NCBI GenBank assembly: GCA_944387145.1
Contig: CALXDU010000010.1
Coordinates: forward strand, 1-38,782
Direction: 5' to 3'
From: an uncultured Oscillospiraceae bacterium
GTDB lineage: Bacteria; Bacillota; Clostridia; Oscillospirales; Oscillospiraceae
Length of the DNA stretch: 38,782 bases
Within the stretch, counting starts at the first letter, position 1. Each line of letters opens with the position of its first letter. A model generated the notes under the pieces. It had not been told where the DNA came from. It ran no database searches and saw nothing but the letters and a program-made list of their open reading frames with translations. Shown piece by piece: positions 31,001-38,782 of the stretch. The translations under genes were made by a program, and so were the position numbers.

Positions 31001-33631
31001 ATGTCTCATAAGTACGTTTATCTGTTTACTGAAGGTAACGGTAAAATGCGGGAGCTCCTGGGTGGTAAAGGTGCCAATCTGGCAGAAATGACCAGAATCG
31101 GTCTGCCTGTTCCCCAGGGCTTTACTATTTCTACGGAGGCCTGCACCAAGTACTACGAGGACGGCCGCAAGATCAACGACGAGATCAAGGCAGAAATCAT
31201 GCAGTACGTGGAGAAAATGGAGGAAATCACCGGCAAGAAGTTCGGCGATCTGGAGAATCCTCTGCTGGTTTCCGTCCGTTCCGGCGCCCGCGCCTCTATG
31301 CCCGGCATGATGGATACCATCCTGAACCTGGGTCTGAACGAGCAGGTCGTGGAAGTCATGGCTGCCAAGTCCGGCAACCCCCGCTGGGCCTGGGACTGCT
31401 ACCGTCGCTTCATCCAGATGTATTCCGACGTGGTTATGGAAGTGGGCAAGAAGTACTTCGAGGTGCTGATTGACCAGATGAAGGAACGCAAGGGCGTGAC
31501 TCAGGACGTGGAGCTGACTGCCGAAGATCTGAAGGAACTGGCCGGTCAGTTCAAGGCTGAGTACAAAGCCAAGCTGGGCGTGGACTTCCCCACCGATCCC
31601 AAGGAGCAGCTGATGGGCGCCATTCAGGCTGTATTCCGTTCCTGGGATAACCCCCGTGCTAACGTTTACCGCCGGGAAAACGACATCCCCTACTCCTGGG
31701 GTACTGCCGTCAACGTCCAGTCCATGGCCTTCGGCAACATGGGCGACGACTGCGGCACCGGCGTTGCCTTTACCCGTAACCCCGCCACCGGTGAAAAGAA
31801 GCTGTTCGGCGAATTCCTGACCAACGCCCAGGGCGAAGACGTGGTGGCCGGTGTCCGGACCCCCATGCCCATCAGCGAGATGGAGCAGAAGTTCCCCGAA
31901 GCATTTGCTCAGTTTACCAAGGTTTGCCAGATCCTGGAGAACCACTACCATGACATGCAGGACATGGAGTTCACCGTGGAAGCCGGCAAGCTGTATATGC
32001 TCCAGACCCGTAACGGCAAGCGTACCGCTCCCGCCGCTCTGAAGATCGCCTGCGACCTGGTGGACGAGGGCATGATCGATGAGAAGCAGGCTGTTGCCAT
32101 GATCGAGCCCAGAACCCTGGACACCCTGCTGCATCCCCAGTTCGACGCCAAGGCTCTGAAGGCTGCCCAGCCTGTGGGCCGCGCCCTGGCTGCTTCTCCC
32201 GGAGCTGCCTGCGGCAAGATCGTCTTCACCGCTGAGGACGCCAAGGCTTGGGCCGAGCGGGGCGAGAAGGTGGTTCTGGTTCGTCTGGAGACCTCTCCCG
32301 AAGACATCGAAGGCATGATGGCTGCCCAGGGCATCCTGACCGTTCGCGGCGGCATGACCTCCCACGCAGCCGTTGTTGCCCGTGGTATGGGCAGATGCTG
32401 CGTCTCCGGCTGCACCGAGATTGCCATGGACGAAGAGAACAAGCAGTTCACCCTGGCTGGCAAGACCTATCACGAAGGCGACTGGATGAGCCTGGACGGC
32501 TCCACCGGCTGCATCTACGACGGTGCCATTCCCACTGTTGACGCAGAAATCGCCGGCGAGTTCGGCCGGATCATGGCTTGGGCTGACAAGTACCGCCGTC
32601 TGAAGGTTCGCACCAACGCCGACACTCCCCGTGACGCCAAGAAGGCCCGTGAACTGGGCGCAGAAGGCATCGGCCTGTGCCGTACCGAGCACATGTTCTT
32701 CGAGGAAGGCCGTATTGCTTCCTTCCGGGAGATGATCTGCTCCGACACCGTGGAAGAGCGGGAAGCTGCTCTGGCCAAGATCCTGCCCATGCAGCAGGCT
32801 GACTTCGAGGCTCTGTACGAGACCATGGAGAGCTATCCTGTTACCATCCGGTTCCTGGATCCTCCGCTGCATGAGTTCGTTCCCACCACTGAAGAAGACA
32901 TTGCCGCTCTGGCTCAGGCCAAGGGCAAGACCGTGCAGCAGATCAAGGACATCATCGTTTCTCTGCACGAGTTCAACCCCATGATGGGTCACCGTGGCTG
33001 CCGTCTGGCTGTCACCTATCCCGAAATCGCCGCCATGCAGACCAAGGCCGTTATCCGTGCCGCTCTGGCTGTGAAGGGCCGTCATCCCGATTGGAACCTG
33101 GTTCCCGAAATCATGATTCCTCTGACCGGCGATGTGAAGGAACTGAAGTTCGTCAAGGACGTGGTTGTGAAGGCTGCTGATGCCGAAATCGCCGCTTCCG
33201 GTATGGAACTGAAGTACGAAGTTGGCACCATGATGGAAATCCCCCGTGCCTGCCTGACCGCTGACCAGCTGGCAAAGGAAGCCGAGTTCTTCTGCTTCGG
33301 CACCAACGACCTGACCCAGATGACCTTCGGCTTCAGCCGTGACGACGCCGGCAAGTTCCTGGAAGCTTACTATGCAGGAAAGATCTTCGAGAACGACCCC
33401 TTCGCCAAGCTGGACCAGACCGGCGTTGGCATGCTGATGGAGATGGCCGTGGAGAAGGGCAGAAAGGTTCGTCCCACCCTGCACGCCGGTATCTGCGGCG
33501 AGCACGGCGGCGATCCTGTCAGCGTAGAGTTCTGCCACAAGATTGGCCTGGACTACGTCAGCTGCTCCCCCTTCCGTGTCCCCATTGCCCGCCTGGCTGC
33601 CGCTCAGGCTGCCATCAAGGAAATGGCCTAA
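31001..33631 (+). CDS. ppdK: Pyruvate,phosphate dikinase
   Basis: The 876-residue enzyme interconverts pyruvate, ATP and Pi with PEP, AMP and PPi, and in anaerobic Clostridia works with PPi-dependent glycolysis. Domains in order: ATP-grasp (LLGGKGANLAEM, then SVRSGARASMPGMMDTILNLG), swivelling domain with the phosphorylated histidine in GGMTSHAAV (H455) and the C-terminal TIM barrel with GICGEHGGDPVSVEF (C832). The start at 31001 has AAAGGGG upstream; ATG codons at 30926 and 30995 fit less well. Codon use (CGT, GGT, AAG, GAC) is unlike the CGG/CCG-rich neighbours and fits very high expression. Confidence 0.97.
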   Translation: MSHKYVYLFTEGNGKMRELLGGKGANLAEMTRIGLPVPQGFTISTEACTKYYEDGRKINDEIKAEIMQYVEKMEEITGKKFGDLENPLLVSVRSGARASMPGMMDTILNLGLNEQVVEVMAAKSGNPRWAWDCYRRFIQMYSDVVMEVGKKYFEVLIDQMKERKGVTQDVELTAEDLKELAGQFKAEYKAKLGVDFPTDPKEQLMGAIQAVFRSWDNPRANVYRRENDIPYSWGTAVNVQSMAFGNMGDDCGTGVAFTRNPATGEKKLFGEFLTNAQGEDVVAGVRTPMPISEMEQKFPEAFAQFTKVCQILENHYHDMQDMEFTVEAGKLYMLQTRNGKRTAPAALKIACDLVDEGMIDEKQAVAMIEPRTLDTLLHPQFDAKALKAAQPVGRALAASPGAACGKIVFTAEDAKAWAERGEKVVLVRLETSPEDIEGMMAAQGILTVRGGMTSHAAVVARGMGRCCVSGCTEIAMDEENKQFTLAGKTYHEGDWMSLDGSTGCIYDGAIPTVDAEIAGEFGRIMAWADKYRRLKVRTNADTPRDAKKARELGAEGIGLCRTEHMFFEEGRIASFREMICSDTVEEREAALAKILPMQQADFEALYETMESYPVTIRFLDPPLHEFVPTTEEDIAALAQAKGKTVQQIKDIIVSLHEFNPMMGHRGCRLAVTYPEIAAMQTKAVIRAALAVKGRHPDWNLVPEIMIPLTGDVKELKFVKDVVVKAADAEIAASGMELKYEVGTMMEIPRACLTADQLAKEAEFFCFGTNDLTQMTFGFSRDDAGKFLEAYYAGKIFENDPFAKLDQTGVGMLMEMAVEKGRKVRPTLHAGICGEHGGDPVSVEFCHKIGLDYVSCSPFRVPIARLAAAQAAIKEMA

Positions 33632-33710
33632 GGATTGCTTCCTTGTAACGGGGCGAAGCAAGATATTCTCTGAGCCTTCAAAAGGGCAAAGTGAAGTTTT
33701 CTGAAAAATA

Positions 33711-33765
33711 AAAAATAGACCTTGTGCTTCCCGAGGTTCGGGAGGTGCAGGGTCTATTTTTGCAT
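33711..33765 (+). terminator. Long terminator hairpin after ppdK
   Basis: A 24-bp stem (33711-33734 with 33738-33761) with a GGT loop, ending in TTTTT. Every departure from perfect pairing is a G-U pair when read on the + strand, so the structure is selected in + RNA. A smaller TTGCTTC/GAAGCAA hairpin lies at 33635-33661. Confidence 0.85.
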
Positions 33766-33962
33766 ATTGCCCTTACATCATCCACTGCAATCCTCCTATT
33801 TTCCAGATAAAGCCCACTTTCGTAATAGAATGGGACTCTGGCGCGTACTTGCAAAGCTGACATAGGAAGCGGTTCTATAATAAACTAACGGAACCGCCCA
33901 TATCATCGGAAATGCCATTTTGGAGGCTAGCATATGTTGAAGCACAAGATCAGAATTGCGTG
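33766..33962. other. Intergenic sequence with no gene seen
   Basis: Between the ppdK terminator and the blaI promoter I see no credible gene. The stretch holds a GCGGTTC/GAACCGC hairpin (about 33870-33898) with TATAAT in its loop but no matching -35, and a 10-codon frame with GGAGG before it at 33934, too short to call. Confidence 0.5.
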
Positions 33963-34018
33963 TTGACAGAAACGATTTAATGTGTTAAACTCAAGATAGC
34001 AAGTTTAGTGCATTAAAC
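33963..34018 (+). promoter_or_regulatory. blaI promoter with two BlaI-type operators
   Basis: TTGACA (33963-33968), 17-nt spacer, TAAACT (33986-33991). Operator 1, TTTAATGTGTTAAA (33976-33989), lies across the spacer and -10; operator 2, GTTTAGTGCATTAAAC (34003-34018), lies just after the expected start. The two share the TTTArTG-TTAAA pattern, so one repressor dimer could bind each. Confidence 0.85.
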
Positions 34019-34037
34019 CAAGCAGGAGGTATTGTCA

Positions 34038-34400
34038 ATGGAAGTACCGAAAATTTTTGAGAGTGAGTATCGGTTCTGTCTGATTCTGTGGGAAAACGAG
34101 CCGGTGAATTCCGGCAAGCTGGTCCAGCTTGCCAGGAAGCAGCTGGGTTGGAGCAAAGCTACCACCTACACCGTTATCCGGCGTCTTTGCGAGCGTGGTG
34201 TTTTGAAAAACGAAAACACCATTGTTTCTTCCCTGGTTTCCAAAGAGGAAGCCCAGCGTTCCCGGTTGGAGGAAATGGTGAAGGAGACCTTTGAAGACTC
34301 TATGCCTGCCTTTATTGCGGCGTTTACCAGGAGTAAGAAGCTGACCCGACAGGAGGTTGACCAGCTGAAGGAGCTGATCGACCGCTACGAGGAGGAATAA
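34038..34400 (+). CDS. blaI: BlaI/MecI/CopY family repressor
   Basis: The 120-residue repressor has a winged-helix domain (about 1-70: EYRFCLILWENEPVNSGKLVQLARKQ, then SKATTYTVIRRLCERGVL) and a C-terminal dimerisation helix. In this family the paired M56 sensor leads to cleavage of the repressor and so to induction. The ATG at 34038 has CAGGAGGT upstream; a TTG two codons earlier is too close to it. The gene is preceded by two operator-like dyads and followed 2 nt later by the M56 gene. Confidence 0.92.
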   Translation: MEVPKIFESEYRFCLILWENEPVNSGKLVQLARKQLGWSKATTYTVIRRLCERGVLKNENTIVSSLVSKEEAQRSRLEEMVKETFEDSMPAFIAAFTRSKKLTRQEVDQLKELIDRYEEE

Positions 34401-34402
34401 CC

Positions 34403-37270
34403 ATGAAAGCGTTTCTGGAAAATCTGGTAACAGCCAGTATCCACGGAAGTGTTGTGATTCTGGCAGTAATTTTACTGCGGCTTGTGCTACGAAAGACACC
34501 GAGAAAGTACATCTGCCTTCTGTGGCTGCTGGCGGGAATCCGTTTGCTGATGCCCATTGAGATTCGCAGTGACCTCAGCCTGCAGCCGGCGTTCGCACTT
34601 CCGGATATGGGACTGGCTACTCTGAAATGGGCCGCTGTTTTGCCCTGGATCTGGGGCGTCATCGCTGCCTGCTTTGGCATTTACAGCCTGGTTTCCTACC
34701 GGAAACTGAAACGCAAGGTGGTAGATGCAGTGAAAATCCAGGGTGGCTGGGAGTGCGATGGGATCGATACTGCCTTCATCCTGGGATTTATCAAGCCCCG
34801 GATCTATATTCCCTTTGGCATGAATGGTCAGGCACGAAAGCACATTCTGGAACATGAGAGAACCCATCTGGACAAAGGCGACCACTGGATCAAAATGATC
34901 GCTTTTCTGGCGCTGGCGCTGCACTGGTTCAATCCTCTGGTATGGGTGGCCCACATTCTGCTGTGCAAGGATATCGAAATGGCCTGTGACGAGCGGGTGG
35001 TGCAGTTCATGGAGCTGGATGAGAGAAAAGCCTATTCTGCCGCTTTGCTCTCCTGCTCCAGCAAGCAAATGCACTTTTCTGCCAATCCGGTAGCCTTCGG
35101 AGAAGTGAGCGTAAAGCAGCGGATTCTGAATGTGCTCAAGTACAAAAAACCTGGTTTTTGGATCAGCCTGCTGGGGGTGCTGGCCTTCTTCTTTGTGGCC
35201 GTTTGTCTGCTGACCAACCCTGCGGAAAAAGCGGAGCCTGTAATTGTGGAGCTTCCCAGTGGGGCGTACACCGAGGCTTCTCCGGAAGAACAGGAGCAGA
35301 CCGTAACACTGCTGCAGACTGCTTGGGACACCATTCTGGAAGGAGAAACGTATCACCTGTTCTTTGCCGAAGAAACTTATGAAGGAAGTGTGGGCTGGCA
35401 GGTGAACATCTATAAGGATGGAGAAAACACCCTCTGGACCTCCACGGACCATATCAACAGAGAAGGTCAGATGGTTCTCGATGGTGTCCACTATACCTTG
35501 ATCGACGGAAACGAGGGCGGCTGGGTAGCCTATGGGGAGGACAAACCTTTGCTGGATTCCCTGGTGGAAGAGTTCAGCCTGGACGGAAAAGTTCTGACGG
35601 ATATTGTCAGGGAAACAAAAACCAATGAGGCAGGGTATACCTACGAAAAGCTTTCCTTCTGTGCCCATTCTACGGATGAAAGCGGGAAGACGATCACCCA
35701 GCCGATGGAAGCCTATTTTGACACGGACGGAACCATGACCAGCATACGGGTGGAGACTACCAACCGGAAAGGCGCAGACATCTTTACATTCACCAACTGG
35801 GGGACGAGAAGCGATATCAATGATCTGGACGGTGCGTTTGAAAACGCCAAAGAACACATTGTTCCCATTGATTCCATCCACCCCTCCAAGCTCCAGGAGC
35901 CTACCCTGGATGAGCAGCGGATGAAGGAATGGGGCATCCAACTGCAGATGGATGACGACCTTCTGACCCAATATGGCGGTGAGGTCTGGTTCTGCCAGTC
36001 CGAGGGGTACGACATGGTTATTCATACCGACAATACCTACTGGCTGGAAAAGAGGACGGACACCGGCTGGGAGAAACTGAAAACCATTGACGAGCCTCAG
36101 TGGACCGCCGCCAGCTACACCCTGGGGCATGGGATGTATACCATGGTCTTTACGGATTGGAGCGAGCTGTATGGCCCCCTGTCCAGCGGCACCTATCGCA
36201 TAGGAAAAACCTTTGAAAGAATGTCCGATGGCGGCGGAACCTGCGTGGGCTATGCGGAATTTGAAATCTTCGCCAGCGAATCCAACACCGCCGACCAGAA
36301 TGCTGCCGTGGAGCGGTGCTACACTGCATTGGAAGAACTGAAGAGCCGGGAATCCGTCCATTGGCTGTCGATTATGGGACGCAACATCCAGAAGGAATTC
36401 TGGGTCAATGGGGAGGATTACCTGTGCATCTCACGATACAATGGACCGGAAGCACCTCAAGAGGAATGGTCGGAGCACGACAAGCAGCTGTTCCCCCGGG
36501 TGGATACCATGGTGCGCTATCAGGGAGTGGGATATGAAACGGTCAGAAAAAATCCGGATGTACTCAGCAGCGAAGTTCTGGGTATGCAGCTGAGCACCCT
36601 TTCCCCCGATCGGGCAGGATTGACACGAGGTACCATTGCGGAAGATTTCAATATGTCTTTCTTTGAACGGAGTAACCACGCTATTGACTTCCCGGAGGGA
36701 ATCGGCATTGTCAGTGACAAAATGGTTCGCTTCCGTCAGACGTGGGAGGTTGTCGGCTTGGCGGTTGACCAGGTATTTGCACAGCTGACCTACCAGTTTG
36801 ATGATAACGGCAATCTGTGTTATATGGAATGTAAGACCGGATCGGGTGATCAGGAATCTGTTGCTTCCATTCGGATTTATGACGATACCGCCGAAGAAAT
36901 CGACGCCAGAATCAAACCCTATACGGAGAATCTGGTGGTCCGGGACTTTTCCTGGGAGGAAGCCAAGGCCAAGTACACCGCCGACGCATTCAACATCCGG
37001 GAAAATGGTTTCGTCAACAACGGCGGCAGCGCCGTAACCGGCCCCGTGGAGGCGGCCCGGCTGGCACTGAAGGAATACCCGGACCTGGGGGAATACCTGT
37101 CCGTGGATGTGCTCCGGGATGAAGCTGCCGGAATGTGGAAGGTTACGGTTGAAAGCTATGTGGATTATCAGTCCACCTACGCTTATCGGGATATCTACCT
37201 TTCCGATGACGGTGCCACTCAGCTGTTGGTCTACGAAGGCCCCATTCGATTTGACGAAGCGAGAAAATAG
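34403..37270 (+). CDS. M56 (BlaR1-type) sensor metalloprotease with a large ectodomain
   Basis: A 955-residue membrane protein. Residues 1-270 form the M56 protease with five hydrophobic segments, the zinc motif HERTH (151-155) and EMACDE (192-197) as the further ligand region. Residues about 275-955 follow the last helix (251-270) and are predicted outside the cell. I see no penicillin-binding SxxK/SxN/KTG set there; around residues 570-615 a WTAASYTLGHGMYTMVFTDW...LSSGTYRIGK pattern resembles a bacterial Ig-like domain. Signal unknown. It forms a two-gene operon with the repressor; no beta-lactamase gene is adjacent. Confidence 0.85.
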   Translation: MKAFLENLVTASIHGSVVILAVILLRLVLRKTPRKYICLLWLLAGIRLLMPIEIRSDLSLQPAFALPDMGLATLKWAAVLPWIWGVIAACFGIYSLVSYRKLKRKVVDAVKIQGGWECDGIDTAFILGFIKPRIYIPFGMNGQARKHILEHERTHLDKGDHWIKMIAFLALALHWFNPLVWVAHILLCKDIEMACDERVVQFMELDERKAYSAALLSCSSKQMHFSANPVAFGEVSVKQRILNVLKYKKPGFWISLLGVLAFFFVAVCLLTNPAEKAEPVIVELPSGAYTEASPEEQEQTVTLLQTAWDTILEGETYHLFFAEETYEGSVGWQVNIYKDGENTLWTSTDHINREGQMVLDGVHYTLIDGNEGGWVAYGEDKPLLDSLVEEFSLDGKVLTDIVRETKTNEAGYTYEKLSFCAHSTDESGKTITQPMEAYFDTDGTMTSIRVETTNRKGADIFTFTNWGTRSDINDLDGAFENAKEHIVPIDSIHPSKLQEPTLDEQRMKEWGIQLQMDDDLLTQYGGEVWFCQSEGYDMVIHTDNTYWLEKRTDTGWEKLKTIDEPQWTAASYTLGHGMYTMVFTDWSELYGPLSSGTYRIGKTFERMSDGGGTCVGYAEFEIFASESNTADQNAAVERCYTALEELKSRESVHWLSIMGRNIQKEFWVNGEDYLCISRYNGPEAPQEEWSEHDKQLFPRVDTMVRYQGVGYETVRKNPDVLSSEVLGMQLSTLSPDRAGLTRGTIAEDFNMSFFERSNHAIDFPEGIGIVSDKMVRFRQTWEVVGLAVDQVFAQLTYQFDDNGNLCYMECKTGSGDQESVASIRIYDDTAEEIDARIKPYTENLVVRDFSWEEAKAKYTADAFNIRENGFVNNGGSAVTGPVEAARLALKEYPDLGEYLSVDVLRDEAAGMWKVTVESYVDYQSTYAYRDIYLSDDGATQLLVYEGPIRFDEARK

Positions 37271-37415
37271 GAATTTTCCGGAAGCGCACCAACGTATAAG
37301 ATCATTGCTTCTTACCGGGAAACAGCAATGAAAAGCCGATTTAGGAAAAAGTTGCGCTGGCGCACAAAACAAATCCTCGGCTTTCGGATGCGATAATCAT
37401 AACACGAAAAGCGAG

Positions 37416-37453
37416 CAGGTGATCGAATTCATTGAGATTCGGTCACCTGTTTT
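37416..37453 (+). terminator. Terminator after the M56 gene
   Basis: Stem CAGGTGA-T-CGAAT (37416-37428) with ATTCG-G-TCACCTG (37437-37449), one G-U pair, then TTTT. An upstream two-tier fold, AAAGCCGA/TCGGCTTT around a TGCGC-TG-GCGCA hairpin (about 37333-37387), lies in the same 3' region. Confidence 0.75.
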
Positions 37454-37468
37454 ATATGCAATAAAAAA

Positions 37469-37498
37469 GGGGGATTGTCGTTTAGTTGACAATCCTCC
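37469..37498 (-). terminator. Minus-strand terminator in the AT-rich region
   Basis: Stem 37469-37479 with 37488-37498 (11 bp, one G-U). Read on the minus strand it is followed by TTTTTT (fwd A tract 37463-37468). No minus-strand gene is visible to its right, so it points to an unseen short transcript or a decayed gene. Confidence 0.6.
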
Positions 37499-37815
37499 AA
37501 GCTTTTTCATGGAGTAATTTCAAGGAGATCATTATACAGCATATGTAGCTTAACAAATTGTTCTCTTACACCTGCCACAAGGCAAATACATGAGCTTTTA
37601 GATTTGTAACTTCGAACGTAATACCCGTGATGTGATGCTATGACAGAGGGAATATGTCATGGCTGACGAAAGCTATTTTGCAAAAATGGGTGAAAAAATG
37701 GATGATCAGCAATGTAAAATAAAGCTATTCTAAGGCCATTTCAAACAAGGAGCGTGAAAATGTTTTTCTTCGCTTTACCGAAGCGTAATCCATCTTAATT
37801 GAGGAAGGAGGGGAT

Positions 37816-38013
37816 TTGGAACAACTGAATGAGCATTGGGGGGTGATAGCATATAATTTCAAGAGAATTTTCAAAATGATTCAAAAACTGCTTCAAAGAG
37901 GCGTCCCAATTAAAATTAATATGCCAAGGATAAAAGATACGATCAGTTCAGAACACTATTCCATTCGAACGAATGACTGGCGTGGATTTGCCAGTGGAGA
38001 ATCGGTACACTGA
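37816..38013 (+). CDS. Possible small protein of unknown function
   Basis: A 65-residue frame starting at TTG with GGAGGGG directly upstream (spacing rather short). The product is basic in its first half (FKRIFKMIQKLLQRGVPIKI) and ends DWRGFASGESVH; it shows no motif that I recognise. Located in AT-rich sequence next to an unrecognised gene, it may be a fragment of a longer decayed gene. Confidence 0.3.
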   Translation: MEQLNEHWGVIAYNFKRIFKMIQKLLQRGVPIKINMPRIKDTISSEHYSIRTNDWRGFASGESVH

Positions 38014-38016
38014 TTT

Positions 38017-38108
38017 TCAAGGGGATCTTGGCATACAATTTCCTTTCTTCTCAGGAAAACGCCGAATTGGATGCAAATTCTCCCCTTGATCCAAAAATTT
38101 TATGCCAA
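38017..38108 (+). other. Possible pseudoknot (interlocking stems)
   Basis: Two perfect complementary pairs occur in A-B-A'-B' order: TCAAGGGGA (38017-38025) with TCCCCTTGA (38081-38089), and TTGGCATA (38028-38035) with TATGCCAA (38101-38108). A small TTTCCT/AGGAAA hairpin lies between them. Such order is the topology of an H-type pseudoknot. It precedes the unrecognised gene at 38165 by 57 nt. Confidence 0.35.
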
Positions 38109-38164
38109 AGGAGGAATTCAAAACCACTACGACTACAAAATCCACTTTTGAAAGGGGCTCTTTC

Positions 38165-38782
38165 ATGCATTTCAATCAACCACATCAACCAAACCATCTG
38201 ATAACCCCAATGCTATGCGAAGACGACTTACAGATCAATTCTCTCTACCCTTCGCAGTCAAATCCGATCGCTGGCTATCCCCCCGCCATGCAGGGCTGTC
38301 TCATGCAGCAGCCTGGATACACCATGACCGGGCAATGCTATGTGCAGCCATACAATAACCTATCGCTTGTTTCCGCCCTTCTAAAGCTGGAAACAGCTTG
38401 GACAAAACGGGATATCGCCTGCCTGGAAAGGGAGATAAAGGCGCTTCAATTGGACAAGGCCCGCTCAGCCGATGAAGCATTCTCCCAGGCAACGTTTCAT
38501 GACGGCCGATTTACGGTCGTCGGCACCCGGGGACAGTCCATCACCCTGTGCCCCATCCCCCTTGATTTTTTGTGCCACATTCTTCCGGAACCGGCCTATG
38601 GACAGGAGGGATATTTTCTGGTCCGGTTCCGGAACCGGGAAACCCATTGTATCCCCGGCCGGTATCTTGCCAAACCGGCCAAACTGCTTCAGGCCCTGAG
38701 CGCCGCTGCCGGGGAGTCCATCAAAACCTGCTCCAATCCACGCAAACTTGGAGGGCTTCTGGCCCAGACTCTGGTAGCAGCC
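38165..38782 (+). CDS. Unrecognised protein, N-terminal 206 codons, cut by the window edge
   Basis: An ATG preceded by GAAAGGGG opens a frame that stays open to the last base of the window. The first 60 residues are rich in Q, P, N and Y and look disordered; then a helical charged stretch (KLETAWTKRDIACLEREIKALQLDKA), a GRFTVVGTRGQSITLCP strand-like part, and GYFLVRFRNRETHCIPGRYLAKPAKLL with IKTCSNPRKLGGLLAQ at the edge. The latter part suggests an N-terminal module of a larger protein, possibly a mobile-element helicase or primase type, but I cannot name it. Confidence 0.65.
   Translation, partial: MHFNQPHQPNHLITPMLCEDDLQINSLYPSQSNPIAGYPPAMQGCLMQQPGYTMTGQCYVQPYNNLSLVSALLKLETAWTKRDIACLEREIKALQLDKARSADEAFSQATFHDGRFTVVGTRGQSITLCPIPLDFLCHILPEPAYGQEGYFLVRFRNRETHCIPGRYLAKPAKLLQALSAAAGESIKTCSNPRKLGGLLAQTLVAA

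Larger units (their letters stand above)
37499..38164. other. AT-rich, gene-poor segment
   Basis: This stretch is clearly richer in A and T than the rest of the window and holds no recognisable gene. A 24-residue frame with GAGGG before it lies at 37659-37733, in which ATGACA/TGTCAT pairing would place the start codon in a stem. Another 65-codon frame lies at 37816-38013, and a possible pseudoknot at 38017-38108. It may be remnant accessory DNA. Confidence 0.5.

Noticed and set aside
30866..33661. Long minus-strand open frame opposite ppdK
   Set aside because: It is a histidine- and glycine-rich shadow caused by strong codon bias in ppdK and has no ribosome site or family match.
34487..36361. 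Long minus-strand frame opposite the M56 gene
   Set aside because: Antisense shadow with no start signal and no recognisable domain.
34403..37270. Beta-lactam resistance module
   Set aside because: The BlaI/M56 pair is present but neither a beta-lactamase gene nor a penicillin-binding sensor domain is visible, so beta-lactam sensing is not supported.

Overview
The window reads as chromosomal DNA of a GC-rich Clostridia (Firmicutes) bacterium, most likely a gut Oscillospiraceae/Ruminococcaceae-type anaerobe. The basis is the combination of sigma-A promoters (TTGACA/TATAAT, often with an extended TGn -10), strong AGGAGG ribosome binding sites, a pyruvate,phosphate dikinase, a tetrahydrofolate riboswitch in front of folT, a C_GCAxxG_C_C protein, YtrA-type and BlaI/BlaR-type regulators, and intrinsic terminators after most operons. 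The genus is inferred; no rRNA or other marker is present. Most of the window is ordinary, densely packed housekeeping and transport sequence on both strands.

Layout. 1-6.7 kb: tail of an unknown + gene, then minus-strand xpt (own promoter), dapF-dapB-dapA (diaminopimelate branch of lysine/peptidoglycan synthesis), a DUF2461 protein, a metallophosphoesterase and a large cytoplasmic ParB-like/BMP-like fusion that begins that run. 6.8-10.3 kb: small DUF proteins, a structured intergenic region holding a candidate small RNA, a small-multidrug-export-type membrane protein, a DivIVA-like protein and a FliB-like protein. 10.35-12.8 kb: a biotin operon bioY-DUF1284-birA with a clear BirA operator that lies inside the end of a GNAT gene. 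12.87-13.54 kb: an array of stem-loops and partial tRNA-Gln copies downstream of an abutting tRNA-Val/tRNA-Gln pair. 13.65-19.5 kb: sfsA, a redox-cysteine protein, a GDPD/MFS pair, a lipid kinase/NUDIX pair and a C39-like peptidase. 19.5-25.2 kb: a TraX-like relic, an M14 carboxypeptidase whose ribosome binding site sits inside a terminator hairpin, an orphan PTS IIC protein, a def/YgjP/MBL operon and an NCS2 purine permease.

25.26-30.8 kb: a ytrA-type GntR/ABC ATPase/ABC permease operon with an inverted-repeat operator, an orphan ParB/Noc protein, then a THF riboswitch, terminator and an unusually long FolT. 31.0-33.6 kb: ppdK, with codon use of a highly expressed gene. 34.0-37.3 kb: a BlaI-type repressor and an M56 (BlaR1-type) sensor protease with a very large ectodomain that shows no recognisable penicillin-binding domain, controlled by two BlaI-like operators. 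37.3-38.16 kb is AT-rich, gene-poor and structured (terminators on both strands, a possible pseudoknot), followed by an unrecognised gene running off the window edge.

No CRISPR array, complete insertion sequence, phage or rRNA was seen. The most unusual points are the ParB-BMP fusion, the tRNA-derived hairpin array, the terminator that contains a start signal, the extended FolT and BlaR1 proteins, and the candidate small RNA near 7.7 kb.
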